A stretch of DNA of 64,000 bases from Halichoerus grypus (GCF_964656455.1 NC_135715.1:38574603-38638602); one strand, 5' to 3'; numbered from the stretch's first letter, positions 12,065 through 23,689 are shown. Notes: generated by a model from the letters alone, not told the origin. Numbers and translations: made by a program.

Positions 12065-12240
12065 TTGTGTCTGACAATCTTGAGTCAGTGCTGGCTCTGA
12101 CAGTTACTATGGGCATCAGGCAATAAGTAGGTGTTCTCTGAACGTCTGTTTTCTTTTCTCTAGAATAGGGATTTTACTACCTCACTCATAGTAGTTAAAG
12201 AACACAAACTCAGTACAGGGCCTGGCATGTAGTAATACGT
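12065..12240 (+). repeat. MIR SINE
   Basis: Sense MIR order: cttgagtcagtgctggctct, gacagttactatgggcatca, ctgttttcttttctctagaa, tagggattttactacctcac, and cagggcctggcatgtagtaa. The last phrase is the characteristic MIR 3' motif. Confidence 0.7.
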
Positions 12241-12589
12241 TCCCTTATGTCTTCACAACTCAACAGTGTTTATTTGCATTACTGCGTACCACAACTCTGT
12301 TTAACTGGGGATATGGGCCTAAGTGCACAAGCTTATATTTAAAGTCTCTGTCCTTGTGGACTTCAGAGTAGAACTGGGAAGAAAATCAAGCAAGCCTTTG
12401 CATTGTGCTCTTTGTGGTCAGTATAGAGTACCAGCGGGTTTTACAACCAGGGGATCTGTCTGGATCTATTGAAGCTCAGGAAAGTCTTCCTCTGTCATGG
12501 GATTATTTTGAAAAATTTAAAAATGAAATGTATAAATGTTCATTCGGTATCTAGCATAAAATAAGTATGCAGCAAACGTTACCTGTCAT
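12241..12589. other. Non-coding sequence, nothing recognised
   Basis: No feature seen. Confidence 0.4.
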
Positions 12590-13945
12590 TAACATGTTTG
12601 AGATGGACCTAACTGACAAAGACGGAGGAGTGGATGATTCAAGAAGATGCAACAGCAAGTGCAGAGACCTGGAGTGAATGAGCCTGGCACTTAGAGGAGC
12701 TGGGAAAAAAAAAAAAAAAGGCTACTGCACACAGTAGTGAGTTCGGACTAAAGGGGTGGAGTATTCAAGGCTGGAGTCATGAAAAGGCCAATGATAAACT
12801 AAGTTAAAAAGTGTAGACATTAAATTGTAGTGGAAAGTCATCAAAATTTTTTAATATGAAGACTTAACATAATCAAATATAGACAAAACAATGATATGGA
12901 ACGGTTACTGAATATTGGAATGAACGGTGATGGCATGCCAAATATATCATTTGTTCCTCCCAATAGAAGATTCATTGCCCTTATTTTACAACTGAAGAGA
13001 TTGAGATATAAAGAAATAAGTCATTTGTCCAAGATCACATAACTACACTGGTGAAAATGGAATTCTAACCTATTTTAGAGTCGCCTTTAACTTCTATGAT
13101 ACATTTTTTTCCCATCTTAGTGATCTTAACAAGCTCTCTTTCCGTGTACAGAGAGGAAAGATAGGAGTTGGCAGAGGTAAGAATTGAGGAAATAATGTAA
13201 CGTGGACTAGGAGAGTAGCAGCGAAATAAGAGGAAAGGACAGGTTTGAGAGATAGAGTCAACAGCACTTCATACCTGAGTGTATATTGTGTTTGAATGGG
13301 AAAGAGGATTCAAAGATGAGCTGCAGGCCTGGGTGGGTATTGCTTCCATTGAGTGAACTAGGGGAAACATGAAGAGGACTGGTTTTAGGAGTGGAGGTTA
13401 AACATCATGGGTTCACTTTTGGACATGTTGAGGTTGAGCCATCTCTGGACATACCCAAGTTGAGAGGTCCAGTGGAGTAAAGAATGTCTTCCTGTCTGAA
13501 GGCTGAGATTTGAGGACCATCAGTAGTAAATGGTAACAAACAGTAGTTGAAGTTTTGCTGTAAGAGAGAAGAGGACAAAGGGAGGAAACATCAACACAGG
13601 GGATAAACACCAATACTTAAGGGTTATACACAGAGACAAGATTGTGGAATTGTGTTTTTAGATGCAGACAGAGGTATGGAGTGGGAGGGGGGAGAGCCAA
13701 AGGTCAACAAAAGAAAGAGGGTCAAGGTGTCAAATGCTGCCAAGATACTAAATAAGATAAGGCCTGGGAAATCAACTGGACTGGGTGCAAGAACTCCTGT
13801 GAGAAATTTCAGCACAGTGGTAAATTCCAAACGGCAGTCAGACAATTGAGCAGCAAGGGATGGTGACAAAATGGGGAGTGAATGGAGATAATCTTTTGTT
13901 CAAAAAGTTTGATTCTAAAGAGTGGAGAAAATACAGAAGTTTGGA
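12590..13945 (+). repeat. Ancient unassigned repeat family A, long copy interrupted by MIR
   Basis: The left part (about 12600-12905) carries aacagcaagtgcagagacct and ttaaattgtagtggaaagtc. The right part (about 13130-13945) carries cacttttggacatgttgagg, agttttgctgtaagagagaa and aggtgtcaaatgctgccaag. They fit as one element in the same order as the copy at 8.7-9.6 kb, separated by a MIR-like segment at about 12930-13110. Small frames at 13413-13613, 13624-13869 and 13652-13849 lie wholly inside and are not genes. Confidence 0.5.
12930..13110 (-). repeat. MIR SINE fragment
   Basis: Reverse-complement MIR: cccttattttacaactgaag, agattgagatataaagaaat, aagtcatttgtccaagatca, cataactacactggtgaaaa. 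It sits between two parts of a family A copy, so it probably inserted into it. Confidence 0.65.
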
Positions 13946-14139
13946 GTGGTGACAGGTGGCAGAAGATTTTATTTAAAGATAGAAAGTGTTAATTATTTAA
14001 CAACAATAAATGATAGATACTCCAATTTTAATTTAAAAAAGCAAACCTAGGTTTTGAAAGTGGTTTCAATATCTGAAACTTTTATGACTTATAAGTAACA
14101 AATCATGATAATTCAAAGGAATAATAAAATAATACAGCA

Positions 14140-14530
14140 ATAATAAAGGCACTTAATCAAATGCTTACTATGTACTAGACACAATATTCCATATTAACAA
14201 TAGACTTTAATTGTTGTTTTTTTTTTAAAGATTTTATTTATTTGACAGAGAGAGACACAGCGAGAGAGGGAACACAAGCAGGGGGAGTGGGAGAGGGAGA
14301 AGCAGGCTTCCTGCCGAGCAGGGAGCCCGATGTGGGGCTCGATTCCAGGACCCTGGGATCATGACCTGAGCTGAAGGCAGATGCTTAACTGACTGAGCCA
14401 CCCAGGTGCCCCAACAATAGACTTTAATTCTTATAGCAGCCTATTAAGAATGTGTGACTCTTGCTTCCATTTTTAGAAATGGAAACATTGTAGCTGTGAG
14501 AAATTACAGTTAGTAGCTCAAAAATTGCAC
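14140..14530 (-). repeat. MIR SINE split by a SINEC insertion
   Basis: The left piece (about 14150-14212: aaatgcttactatgtactag) and right piece (about 14413-14530: tatagcagcctattaagaat, ccatttttagaaatggaaac) read as one reverse-complement MIR once the SINEC between them and one copy of the target-site duplication are removed. Confidence 0.7.
14213..14412 (-). mobile_element. CAN SINE (SINEC), full length
   Basis: Reverse-strand SINEC. A T-rich tail (ttaaagattttatttatttg) comes first, then a GA-rich body, then the tRNA-derived head ending ctgagccacccaggtgcccc. A perfect 17-bp target-site duplication, aacaatagactttaatt, flanks it at 14196-14212 and 14413-14429. These SINEs are RNA polymerase III transcripts mobilised by L1, and the family is restricted to carnivorans. 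Confidence 0.97.
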
Positions 14531-14572
14531 TGTCTTTCCCATGGCAAATTGGTGTAGCATATTTTTCCTTAA

Positions 14573-14594
14573 TTTTTTTTTTTTTTTTTTTTTT
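14573..14594. repeat. Poly(T) tract
   Basis: An uninterrupted run of about 22 T. Confidence 0.9.
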
Positions 14595-14768
14595 GGTAAT
14601 AGGATCATAGGAATAAGGTCTTATAAGGGTAGAAAAAAGTATCCTCACATGCTTTCAAAAAAGGGAATGCCTATGTCAGTGCAAAAAAAAAAATTCCACA
14701 AATGAACCACGTATGTAGAAGAGACAAAGCTAGATAAAGGATAAAAATAATCTATTCTTTCATAATGT

Positions 14769-14820
14769 TGTTATATATATATATAATATATATTATATAT
14801 TATATATATATATATATATT
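14769..14820. repeat. (TA)n-rich tract
   Basis: Alternating TA with interruptions. It is strongly self-complementary. Confidence 0.9.
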
Positions 14821-15625
14821 CATTTTTGCTTAGTCTAAAAATGCTTAGTAGTGCAGGACTAAGTGAAGCCTGGTAGCACTGTCAGTTGAAGCCTCTCTAA
14901 ATATCTTTTCAGTCCCAATAGAGATTTTTATTTTTGCTTTTGTTTTTATTTGTGGAAACCATTCAGGAGACACTTTAACAATAGTGCTTTGATAGTAGAG
15001 GGATCTTAATCAAAAACTTTAACATTGAAAGGAAAGTGCCTTTTAGTTGAAGAGAAAATAAATGAAGAGAGTGGGGCAAGATGCATGTGCAAAGATGTAG
15101 GCAGATCATCTGGTTAAGCATGGTGGACTGAACCTGAAAAGATTTACGGGACCCTGAGCAATTTGCTTTAGGCTGGTAATAATTGCAACGTTGCTTCCTC
15201 CCCACTTCCCTTATTCACTTTCTCTGCATCGCCGCTCTTTTTGAGTTCATCCATCTTAATGAAATACCCATCTTCTGTCTTTCTTTCCTGCTTTACATTT
15301 TAGACCTTATAGGGGATTGAAAGTCGTTTTCTCAGCTGGCCTCACTCACTAGCCAGAGGCCAACTTTGCTTCCAAGTAAGACTCCATGCAATTTCCCCCA
15401 TTAGGCATTCATTTCTTTGTCTACATGAGAGCAATAAAACTTATCAGCTAGCTCAATCAAACACATCAGCTGGAAATGTCTTCTTGCTGTGAATGAACAG
15501 ATCAGTTTAAAAAATTAAAAAAATGCAACAGAACAGATAAGCAAAGAGAACACCACAAGATAGTTACAAAACAGGTTAAATTCTGTAATACCAAAGTCAG
15601 TGTGTTGCATATAAAACTTGTATTA

Positions 15626-15629
15626 TATA

Positions 15630-15660
<31 letters not shown>

Positions 15661-15676
15661 TAAAAATTAAAAAAAA
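15626..15676. repeat. A-rich simple repeat (AAAAAT-like)
   Basis: Runs of A broken by T at intervals of four to seven bases. Confidence 0.8.
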
Positions 15677-16107
15677 GTTTTCCCTGGATTTTGTTGTTAG
15701 AACACTATGTATCTGTTGTTCGAATATTAGATGTGGTTTCTATGTCTACATATTTGTGCACTTCTAAAATCTGGTGCTGGTATTTAAAGTAAGTACTATT
15801 ATAATTTGCTTTATAATTTGTTTAGATGTGGGATTGGAGGCATAACTTTTAGGTGAGTTTTGAGAGTTATAGAAATAAGTTCTTTATTCTATCTGTAACA
15901 AATTTGAACAAATAACCCCTCTCCAGCAACAATTAAGTTTCTATTCTCTCTTATAATAAGGGAAAATATATTTATGAGATCTTTCACTTATCTAGGATGC
16001 TCCCTGAGCTTTGAATGGGAGGATCATTGGTGTGGGTGGTAGCAAGTGAGGGCTTAGGGGAGACAGTTGTGGAAGCAGGAATCTGGGTTTCCCCCCCAAA
16101 AAAATTA

Positions 16108-16140
16108 GTGTGTGTGTTTGTGTGTGTGTGTGTGTGTGTG
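16108..16140. repeat. (GT)n microsatellite
   Basis: GT units with one TTT interruption. Confidence 0.9.
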
Positions 16141-16223
16141 TAAAAGAGATTTAATTTTCTCATAAATAAGTATTCTTGTTATTTTAATGAGTGTTTTATC
16201 TTGCAGATTCTATGGTCTATGGG

Positions 16224-16225
<2 letters not shown>

Positions 16226-16254
<29 letters not shown>
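16226..16254. repeat. (AT)n microsatellite
   Basis: About 14 AT units followed by a T run. Confidence 0.9.
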
Positions 16255-16262
<8 letters not shown>

Positions 16263-16280
16263 TTTTCCATTTTATAGCCT

Positions 16281-16646
16281 GTTTGTTCCAGGCTCTGCAT
16301 GTGGTAGTCTCATGGATAGTTAGGGTGGTTTATATGTGAGAGTTCACATCAGATAGCTTACATATCAAGATGATTTATTTATAATGAATCTTGGGTTGTG
16401 GTAGGTAGAAACTAACCAAGACCCGTTTATTTCTGGGGTTGTGAAAATTACTTTTCTATGATAGTAATAATTACTTTTCAACATTAAAAAGCTAGTTTCT
16501 CTGAAGAATATCATAAATGTCTCAGTCATAAGCACCATACTGTCCAAGCTTAGAGGATCATTAAAGACATTGAGTCAAGTAACAAAGGATGTTTGCTTCT
16601 GCTCGTATCTGGATATATCATGAAAAAGTGTTCAAAAGCAAACTTC
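16281..16646. other. Non-coding sequence, nothing recognised
   Basis: No feature seen. Confidence 0.4.
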
Positions 16647-16846
16647 TGGGGCACCTGGGTGGCTCAGTGAGTTAAGCGCCTGTCTTCCACTCAGGTCATG
16701 ATTCTGGTGTCCCGGGATGGAGACCAGCACTGGGCTCCCTGCTGAGCAGGGAGCCTGCTTCTCTGTCTCCCTCTGCCTGCTGCTTCCCCTGCTTGTACTA
16801 CCTCTCTGCCAAATAAATTAAATAAAATCTTAAAAAAAAAAAAAAG
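16647..16846 (+). mobile_element. CAN SINE (SINEC), full length
   Basis: Head ggggcacctgggtggctcag, CT-rich middle, tail aaataaaatcttaaaa. A short direct repeat gcaaacttc flanks it at 16638-16646 and 16847-16855. The head carries substitutions (ttccactcaggtcatgattc), so this is an older copy than those at 37.2, 41.5 and 56.8 kb. Confidence 0.95.
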
Positions 16847-17297
16847 GCAAACTTCAACTCAACCTTTCAGTAAGTGGAAATGCCTCTTTATAAAAAAGAG
16901 CATTTAGCTTTATTTAGATCAAAGTCAATGAATAGTATTTTTCCGATGTAAGAGATGCTTAATTTGTTTTCAAATATGTAGTAACTATTACACATAAATT
17001 TGACCTTAACACAAGATAAATAAATGAAAGACCAGTTTAAGATGGAAATAAGAAATCTAGGATGGACACATCTTCCTTGCATTTAATGCTGTGGGATCTT
17101 CCCCACACAGATCCAGCGCATCTTACCTTCTGGTTACCTGAAGGAATGTAGCTTTAGCTATTAATTCAATGAACAAATAAATTTAGTATTAACAATGTTT
17201 ATAATCCATAATAAAAGGGCCATTCATAGCTGGGCTTTCTATAGGTAGGACCACCATAATAAACAATAAATTTCTTTCTTCCTTCCATACCTTCCAC

Positions 17298-17330
17298 GTG
17301 TGTATGTATGTACACATGTATGTATGTATT
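17298..17330. repeat. (TGTA)n simple repeat
   Basis: TGTA units, with a tacacatgta interruption that makes the tract partly palindromic. Confidence 0.8.
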
Positions 17331-17411
17331 ATCTACTGTCTGCAATCAGTGGTATATTTCAAAATTAATATTTTATATACAAGTACACAAGAACAAGTTG
17401 TATGTATATTT

Positions 17412-17560
17412 GGAGTGTGTGCATGGGTGTGTGTGAAAGAGATATTTAATTTTCCTACAAATAAATATTCTTGTTAATCAATGTTTTGTCTTGTAGACCA
17501 TATGGTCTATGGGATATTAAAGATGATTTTTTTCCTCCACTATAAAATATAAAATAATAG
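17412..17560. repeat. Local direct repeat, copy 2
   Basis: GT-rich start, then gaaagagatatttaattttc, tattcttgtt, atggtctatgggatatta, then a T run and an ataaaatat stretch. It is the partner of 16107-16280, in the same orientation and about 1.3 kb downstream. It lacks the long AT run of copy 1. Confidence 0.75.
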
Positions 17561-19527
17561 GAATAAATTAATTATAAACTTTAATGTCTATAAATTATAT
17601 GCATTATTAACCTTTTGTCCCCTTTAATGGATAGTTTCATTTGACAAGGAAAACCTGTCATTTAAGTTGTTGGGGTAAAGTTAGCTTTTGGTTCTGTACA
17701 AAGTGATTTTTTTCTTAAAGCACAAATAATTCATGCATACAACTCTACAGATCAAGCCTCTTTGGAGGAAGTTTATGGTTTGATAAGAGGGTGGTGGGGT
17801 TCTGTTTTATTTTTGTCTTATAGCTGGAGGCATAAAACAGCATTTTATGCCTGTAAAGAGTACTTAGAATTCGAAATTCAAAACATATCGAGGCACACAC
17901 TTCCTGCTGCCTTGCTAACCTATTTTCCAGGGTCATTTTCTTTCAAGTGCAGTTAAATTTTTTCTCTGTCGAACTGAAGTATGTACCAGAGGCTCTTGGG
18001 ATTTGAGTTCACCATTCCAGACTTTTATCTAGAGCAGGTAACCTAAGTGAATTTTCCATCTTGCGAAACTCCTGCAGTGAGGCTGCAGAGGGGAAAATGG
18101 AGCTAAGTACTGACAGATGTGCCACGAGGCCCCCGATTGTGAATCAGGGTTGCGGTTGGAAAAAATATATATAATTTGCTGATCTTAGAGGATATATCTT
18201 TCAAAGGGCTAAGCTGTTCACCCTTACATTTTCCGCTTTAGTATTTTTCACTGGAAGGTTGATTCAGTGCCTACACTTCTCAGGTGACATAGTTCTCCAC
18301 CCTCTACTCCTTCCCCCAGTTGTTTTTATAAAGCAAATTGCAAATTCTATTTATTCAAGAAGAGCGCTATGGGGGAAGGGGGACCAAAAAAAACCTTCAT
18401 GTGGATAACTTTCAGTGTTCCCAACCCCTGCTCCAATTTTTTGGTAACCACAGTGATCTAAAATTCCCCCTCTTTGATTCTTTCTTAAAGATGTTTTTAT
18501 TATTATTCTTATTTTGAGTTTTCTGAGCTGTAAGAAAGAGTTCCAGAGAGTTGAGCAACTCTGCTATTTAGATTTTAGCTGCTGTGGCTGCCAAGGTACG
18601 AGTTTCTGCTTGAGGTCTAAATACAGCCCATAGATTTATTTTATTTGGTCTTGCAAGTGTTTTACATTTGAATTAGCTGCCAGTATTTAAGAATTAAGAA
18701 ATGTTCGCTTTCCTTGAATGCTTGCATGAACCAGCAACACCACTCCACTCTTGAATGGCCACAAAACCCTTCAAGAATTGATCCCCAGCTACCACTTTAG
18801 AAAGCAAGGCTCCCTCAGATTTTTTGGTCCTAAAGTGCCTATTATTCCCTCCACTTGAGGCCACATCCCCATTGCCATTTGTCTCTTTCTCCCCGTTTTA
18901 GCTTCACTTAGTTACTTTAACTGCCTGTTCATTGAAGTCATTTCAGTTTTCTGCTCATTCTACAAGGGAGGGCAGAGATGTTATAAATTTTCTACCAACT
19001 CTTATGAATTAGTATGTGCGGCCTGGAGAGATGTATTAAGAATAATGCTGGGGCTCTGGCCTAACAGCAAAGTATGCCTTCCGGAATTACACTACCTGCC
19101 AGGGGAAGCCAGGAGAACAATCACACCAGACACAGTTGACTCACAATTGAGATGAAGGACAGCAGGGTTGCCTGAAATACTTCCATTACAGCACTTGGAA
19201 GAGAGGCTGGTGCTTACTGAACATTTTACTTCAGACAGATGAACACACAGTCACAGATCTTGGCTGCATAATAATCTTGTTAGGCCCAATTTACAGCTAA
19301 GAAGCTGAAGTCCCAAGTCTCATCTGATGTGATAAAACTAGTAAGTGGTAGTCTTAAGTTTCGAATGCACATCTCTGTTTATTACATTGTACCCTCTGAG
19401 TGTTTTGAAAAGTTTAACTTCTTTTTTTTTTTTTTTTTACAGCAGCCAATGAAACCCACATATGTGTAAGCAGAGAATTAGATGCTAAGAGTCAGGCTTT
19501 TTAGAGAAATCAGTTCCACTGCTCTCA
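17561..19527. other. Non-coding sequence, one possible hAT fragment
   Basis: Positions about 18610-18700 (aaatacagcccatagattta, agctgccagtatttaagaat) resemble an old hAT-type element. A 17-base T run lies at 19423-19439. The block at about 18050-18250 is less AT-rich than its surroundings. No exon is recognised. Confidence 0.4.
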
Positions 19528-19770
19528 TTTATTGAGGGCTTATGACGCATCCATTACATCGCTAGGTACTTTATAAAGGTTATCTCATTCACCTCTATAG
19601 TTTCTCAGTTTGCAGGAAAGTATAATCATTACTTTATAGAGGAGGAAACAGGTTCAGTGGCCTCAGGCAATATATCTAAGATCACAAAACTAATAAGTCA
19701 CTGAGGCAGGATTTATATCCTGAGGGATAATTTCTCCAATGCCTAGTTTCTATGCACTATACCATTAAAG
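19528..19770 (-). repeat. MIR SINE, near full length
   Basis: Reverse-complement MIR in full order: gagggcttatgacgcatcca, ggtactttataaaggttatc, actttatagaggaggaaaca, atctaagatcacaaaactaa, taagtcactgaggcaggatt, and a final ctatgcactataccatt. Confidence 0.8.
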
Positions 19771-20839
19771 GTCTTTGTTGAAACGTATAATAAAATGAGG
19801 ATATAATTATATTACCAAAGATACGTCACAGCCATCACAGTTTTGCCCATATCTAGTTCTTGAGATTTTGGATGAGATCATAAGTAGCTCAGTATCTTGG
19901 TTCCAGGCTTTCAGTTTCACTTCTGACAAATAGGGAAGAAGTATGTCAACTTGACACAGGATTGAATGAATAGAGTTAAGTTTTAATGATAGATGACAAT
20001 CTAGTACCCACAAAGTCTTCTGTTACGAATGGGAATAGAACCCCAAGACATACCCTGAGCTAGAAAAGTCAACTCTTACCCTCATTTTAAAGTTTTACCC
20101 CAATTTGTAAGTATTTATGGTGGCCTTTCCTTAATGTAGATGCCCTGTCTTCACTTTTATCTTTTAAATATTATTTGGGCTGGAGTGCATACAGTTAATT
20201 AAAAAAAAAATCATTCCCTGTAGAAAAATTTACTTGGCAAAATTAAAAATGACAAAATCCCTCATTAAGAATATAGAACCAGTTCATGGTAAATGGATTT
20301 GGGATGCTATATTTAATGTAGGAGAGATAAGTTGCTTGGGCCAGGAGTTGTCAAACTTTATGACATCATTCCTTGATAGCTCCAGGGATATGGTGGCCAT
20401 ATTTCTCCCTCACTCATGATCACATATGACTTTTAAATTATCTTCCTGGTTCTCATTTCTTACTTCTGGTAAGTATATTCCAATATGCATTCCCATTGTT
20501 ATTATAGTATAACATTCTAATGTTATATTGCAAAAGTTTGATTCTTAAGGGAGGACCTCATATAGAGTTTCCTTTACCATCTCAAGTCAAAATGGTATTT
20601 CTCACTTTAGACTTCTCGTTGTCCTTTCTGCACAGCCACTCTCCATATCCAGTATAGAAATAATCCTTTTACCATAGATTTTACTCAGTTTTAAAGTAAC
20701 TTTTAGCAGGTATTTTTTGAAACCACTTATGTGAAATGTAGTCTTCTGTGTTAGGAAAATAATCGAGATCTCCCTGCACAGGCAAATAGTTATTATCTAG
20801 AGCAGTGTTATATGTGTTGCCATTTCTTTCCAGTGGACA
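19771..20839. other. Non-coding sequence, nothing recognised
   Basis: Short chance frames only (19807-20013, 20234-20419). Confidence 0.45.
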
Positions 20840-20930
20840 CAGGGATACATGACTATGTAAGTTTTAAACTTTCGTAATGAAGCATTAAATTCAAATATGA
20901 ATACCAAAAAGAACTTTGCAAAAGAATGTA
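20840..20930. repeat. Diverged direct repeat, copy 1
   Basis: tatgtaagttttaaactttc, gtaatgaagcattaaattca and aataccaaaaagaactttgc align with the copy at 21713-21795. The match may extend some 30 bases further upstream. Confidence 0.65.
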
Positions 20931-21712
20931 AATAAAAGTAACCTGATACTTTTACAGTACCATAGCACGGATACCTCTGAATAACATGAAGCAATTCTTT
21001 CCTTAAAGAATGTAGCATCTAGAATGAGAGACCAGTCTATAGAGAGGCCGACACCTATTATGTAATAAATGATATAAAAGAGGGACAGGATGTTAATAGG
21101 ATGCCCCACAAGCATATAGCAGTGCACCTAATCTGATTCCTGAGATTTGGGGAGCTGGGTGTGTTGCTAGCATTATAATTCCACATGGAATTGGAATTGG
21201 TGAGACACAGCAGAAAAAGAAGCAGAGACCCATGTGAGATGTTCAGCAATGCGCTAATTGGACAAAAAGATATAGAGAGGAAAATAAGCGCTAAAAAGAT
21301 TAATTTACTTGTTCCAGAGCATTACATGGTTAATAGAAGAAGTTTTTATTAATCATAAAAATCATTTTATATATCTTGTTAGGAAAATACATAGATCCTT
21401 TGTTGTTATTTTTCAGTAGCAGAGGGTTGCTAAGATTCTGTGAGTTGATATTGACATGACAGTTTCAACAGCTACAGGATAAGTCTGAAGTATTGTTTAA
21501 CTTATAAAATAATCTCTTAGTCCATTTAGAGCTTTTTGGTGACAATAATTAAAAAATGAACACTTCAAAATCTGCTATAAGATTCTATTTTAAAGAAGCC
21601 AAAAGAAGTGTAAACAGCAATAATGTTATGAGTAAAATCTGTCAGAGATTTCCTTCACAACAACAAAAACAACAAAATGGAAGGACTTTTCTATAGTAGA
21701 CCATTGGAACAC
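20931..21712. other. Non-coding sequence, nothing recognised
   Basis: This interval separates two diverged direct repeats. No repeat family or exon is recognised in it. Confidence 0.4.
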
Positions 21713-21795
21713 ATCAGTGTGTAAGTTTTTAATTTTCTTAATGAAGCAAAGATTTAAATACAAATACCACAATGAGCATTGCAACATATATATAA
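21713..21795. repeat. Diverged direct repeat, copy 2
   Basis: tgtgtaagtttttaattttc, ttaatgaagcaaagatttaa and aataccacaatgagcattgc form the partner of 20840-20930, same orientation, about 870 bases downstream. Confidence 0.65.
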
Positions 21796-22104
21796 TACAT
21801 TTTAGAATGTTATAACTTTCATTTCCTTAAAATGTGAGTTTTCAATAGTTGCACAGTTTTTGCCTCATATTTGCATTCTTGGTTTTTATGTCAAATGCAA
21901 TAATCTGTGTGAAAAATACAACTGTGGTCTTCATTTATAAACAAGCATCGATTTTCTACAATGACTCTGATGACTGGCAGTAACAACAATACGAATAGAA
22001 TAATATCTATACACTCGAGCTCGCGATGTCTTGTGACTGTGCAAGGAGTAGGGAAGAATAGATAAAACATATATTAATAAGTAGTTGTTCAACGAACATT
22101 TGTT
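21796..22104. other. Non-coding sequence, nothing recognised
   Basis: A small CpG-containing palindromic stretch (cactcgagctcgcgatg) lies near 22013-22027. Confidence 0.4.
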
Positions 22105-22299
22105 TATTTATTTTAAAGATTTATTTATTTGAGAGAATGAGAGAAAGAGAGCACAGGGGGGAGGGGCAGAGGGAGAGAGAATCTTAAGCAGACTCCGTGC
22201 TGAGCGCAGAGCCCAACATGGGGCTCAATCTCATGACCCCGAGATCATGACCTGAGCCAAAACCAAGAGTTGGATGCTCAACCGACTGTGCCCGTCCAT
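22105..22299 (-). mobile_element. CAN SINE (SINEC), older copy
   Basis: Reverse-strand SINEC: ttttaaagatttatttattt, GA-rich body, ggggctcaatctcatgaccc, gatcatgacctgagccaaaa. The head end is eroded (cgactgtgcccgtcc). An imperfect duplication gaacatttgtt / gaacatttatt flanks it at 22094-22104 and 22300-22310. Confidence 0.93.
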
Positions 22300-23240
22300 G
22301 AACATTTATTAACCATCTACTGGAACTAGTGTTCATCTTCAGAAATACTAAAATGATCCAGACTTACTGATGAAAGGTGCCCTAAAAATCATTTTAAAAA
22401 GTGTTGTATAGATTCAGGGGAAGTTGAGCTCATTCACGTTAGAGATGACAGAACTTTAAAGATTGAGATAGCATTTTATTATGAATCTTGAATAATGGTT
22501 GACAATTGGTAGTCTTTTTTTTTTTATTTCTCTTCTGTATTATTAATATTCATTTTTAAAGTCACTGAAGACCTTTTTAGTATTCTTGGTATAGATCTGT
22601 TTCTCTCTTCATATTTCCTCCTCTTCCCTGTTTATCTCCCCATGGTTATGAACATTCTGTATCAGGCTTTAGAATCAATGTTCTTGAACCATAGCAATAT
22701 AAAATGGTGATATGATGCCAAGGCTTAGCTGAGAGATTATATATTGAAATCATTTTCAAATCAGATATTTTACATTAGAAGAAGGCTGCAAGAATAAAGG
22801 TTTTGTCACAACTTGTCATAAATGTGAATACGGATTGCCACCTGCTTTGGATAACAAGTGATTTTCTAGAGAAGTTGTCTACAACATGGTTGCCTTTATC
22901 AGTATGCTTTCTTCTCTCCCAGCATTGTATTTGTCATTTTTAATATGGGCTTTTGTTATCTGTTGCTGTAAAGCAAACAATTTGTTTCTGCATGAGATAG
23001 TAAGGATGTGACCTCAAGTTCCCGAAGACAGCTCTGCCTCCTTTTATTTTTCCTTGGGTGTATTAGGAGAAGCTTCATTTCTGACTATTTCATGTAAATC
23101 TAAATCCCTCTATACATTAATTTTAATACATTTGCTAATAAATTGGATTACGAATATAACTACAGATAGCTATCTGTTCTAAGTTTGGTCATAGTGCAAT
23201 AACTATTATTTTGGCATAGTCATGAAGAAAAGGAAAAAAA
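22300..23240. other. Non-coding sequence, nothing recognised
   Basis: No feature recognised. Confidence 0.4.
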
Positions 23241-23257
23241 GAAATGTTCCAATATTT

Positions 23258-23384
23258 ATTTTTTTCTCTCACATTTTTTTAAGTTTATTTTTTTTAGTTA
23301 TCTCTACATACAACATGGGGCTTGAACTCATGACCCCCAAATCAAGAGTCGCACACTATTCTGACTGAGCCAGCCAGGTGCCCC
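23258..23384 (-). mobile_element. CAN SINE, short old subfamily
   Basis: A T-rich tail (taagtttattttttttagtt) runs straight into tctctacatacaacatgggg, cttgaactcatgacccccaa and ctgagccagccaggtgcccc. It lacks the GA-rich block of the other copies, so it belongs to a shorter SINEC type. A 17-bp duplication, gaaatgttccaatattt / gaaatgtcccaatattt (one mismatch), lies at 23241-23257 and 23385-23401. Confidence 0.93.
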
Positions 23385-23689
23385 GAAATGTCCCAATATT
23401 TAGATGGAATGAGGCTTAAAAATATTTAAAAGGCTTTTGAAAACAAATTGGAAATGGATAGATGCCAAAGCTGGGCCTGAGTCTGTTATTTAAAGCAAGT
23501 GACCCAAAATGTTGATTTTCCTGTCACAGGGGAATGTCAACACTTGTAAAGAAAAAGATATTGACTTAAGCCAAATGAGTTAGAAGGCTACATCAAAAGC
23601 TTTTCCATGGTTAAGTGAAAGCTTGATGAAGAGTGGCTTTTCTCCTTATGAAACAGTAAATTTGACTTTATGTACTAGAGAATTATATG

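Larger units (their letters stand above)
14595..16106. other. AT-rich non-coding sequence with simple repeats
   Basis: A TA-rich tract (14769-14820) and an A-rich tract (15626-15676) are the only recognisable parts. Confidence 0.45.
16107..16280. repeat. Local direct repeat, copy 1 (with GT and AT microsatellites)
   Basis: (GT)n at 16108-16140, then aagagatttaattttctcat, tattcttgtt, atggtctatgggatatta, then (AT)n at 16226-16254 and a T run. The same order recurs at 17412-17560. I judge the two copies roughly 80% alike over the roughly 90 bases between the microsatellites, by eye. Confidence 0.75.

Noticed and set aside
13624..13869. Overlapping frames on both strands
   Set aside because: Both lie inside a long copy of the ancient repeat family. 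Overlapping frames on both strands are typical of chance.
8745..13945. CRISPR-like or other regularly spaced repeat array
   Set aside because: The repeats are dispersed, diverged and of different lengths. No short identical repeats with regular spacers occur anywhere in the window.
14213..14412. tRNA gene, because the SINE heads carry A- and B-box-like text
   Set aside because: The heads are tRNA-Lys-derived SINE promoters attached to SINE bodies and A tails. No intact cloverleaf is present.
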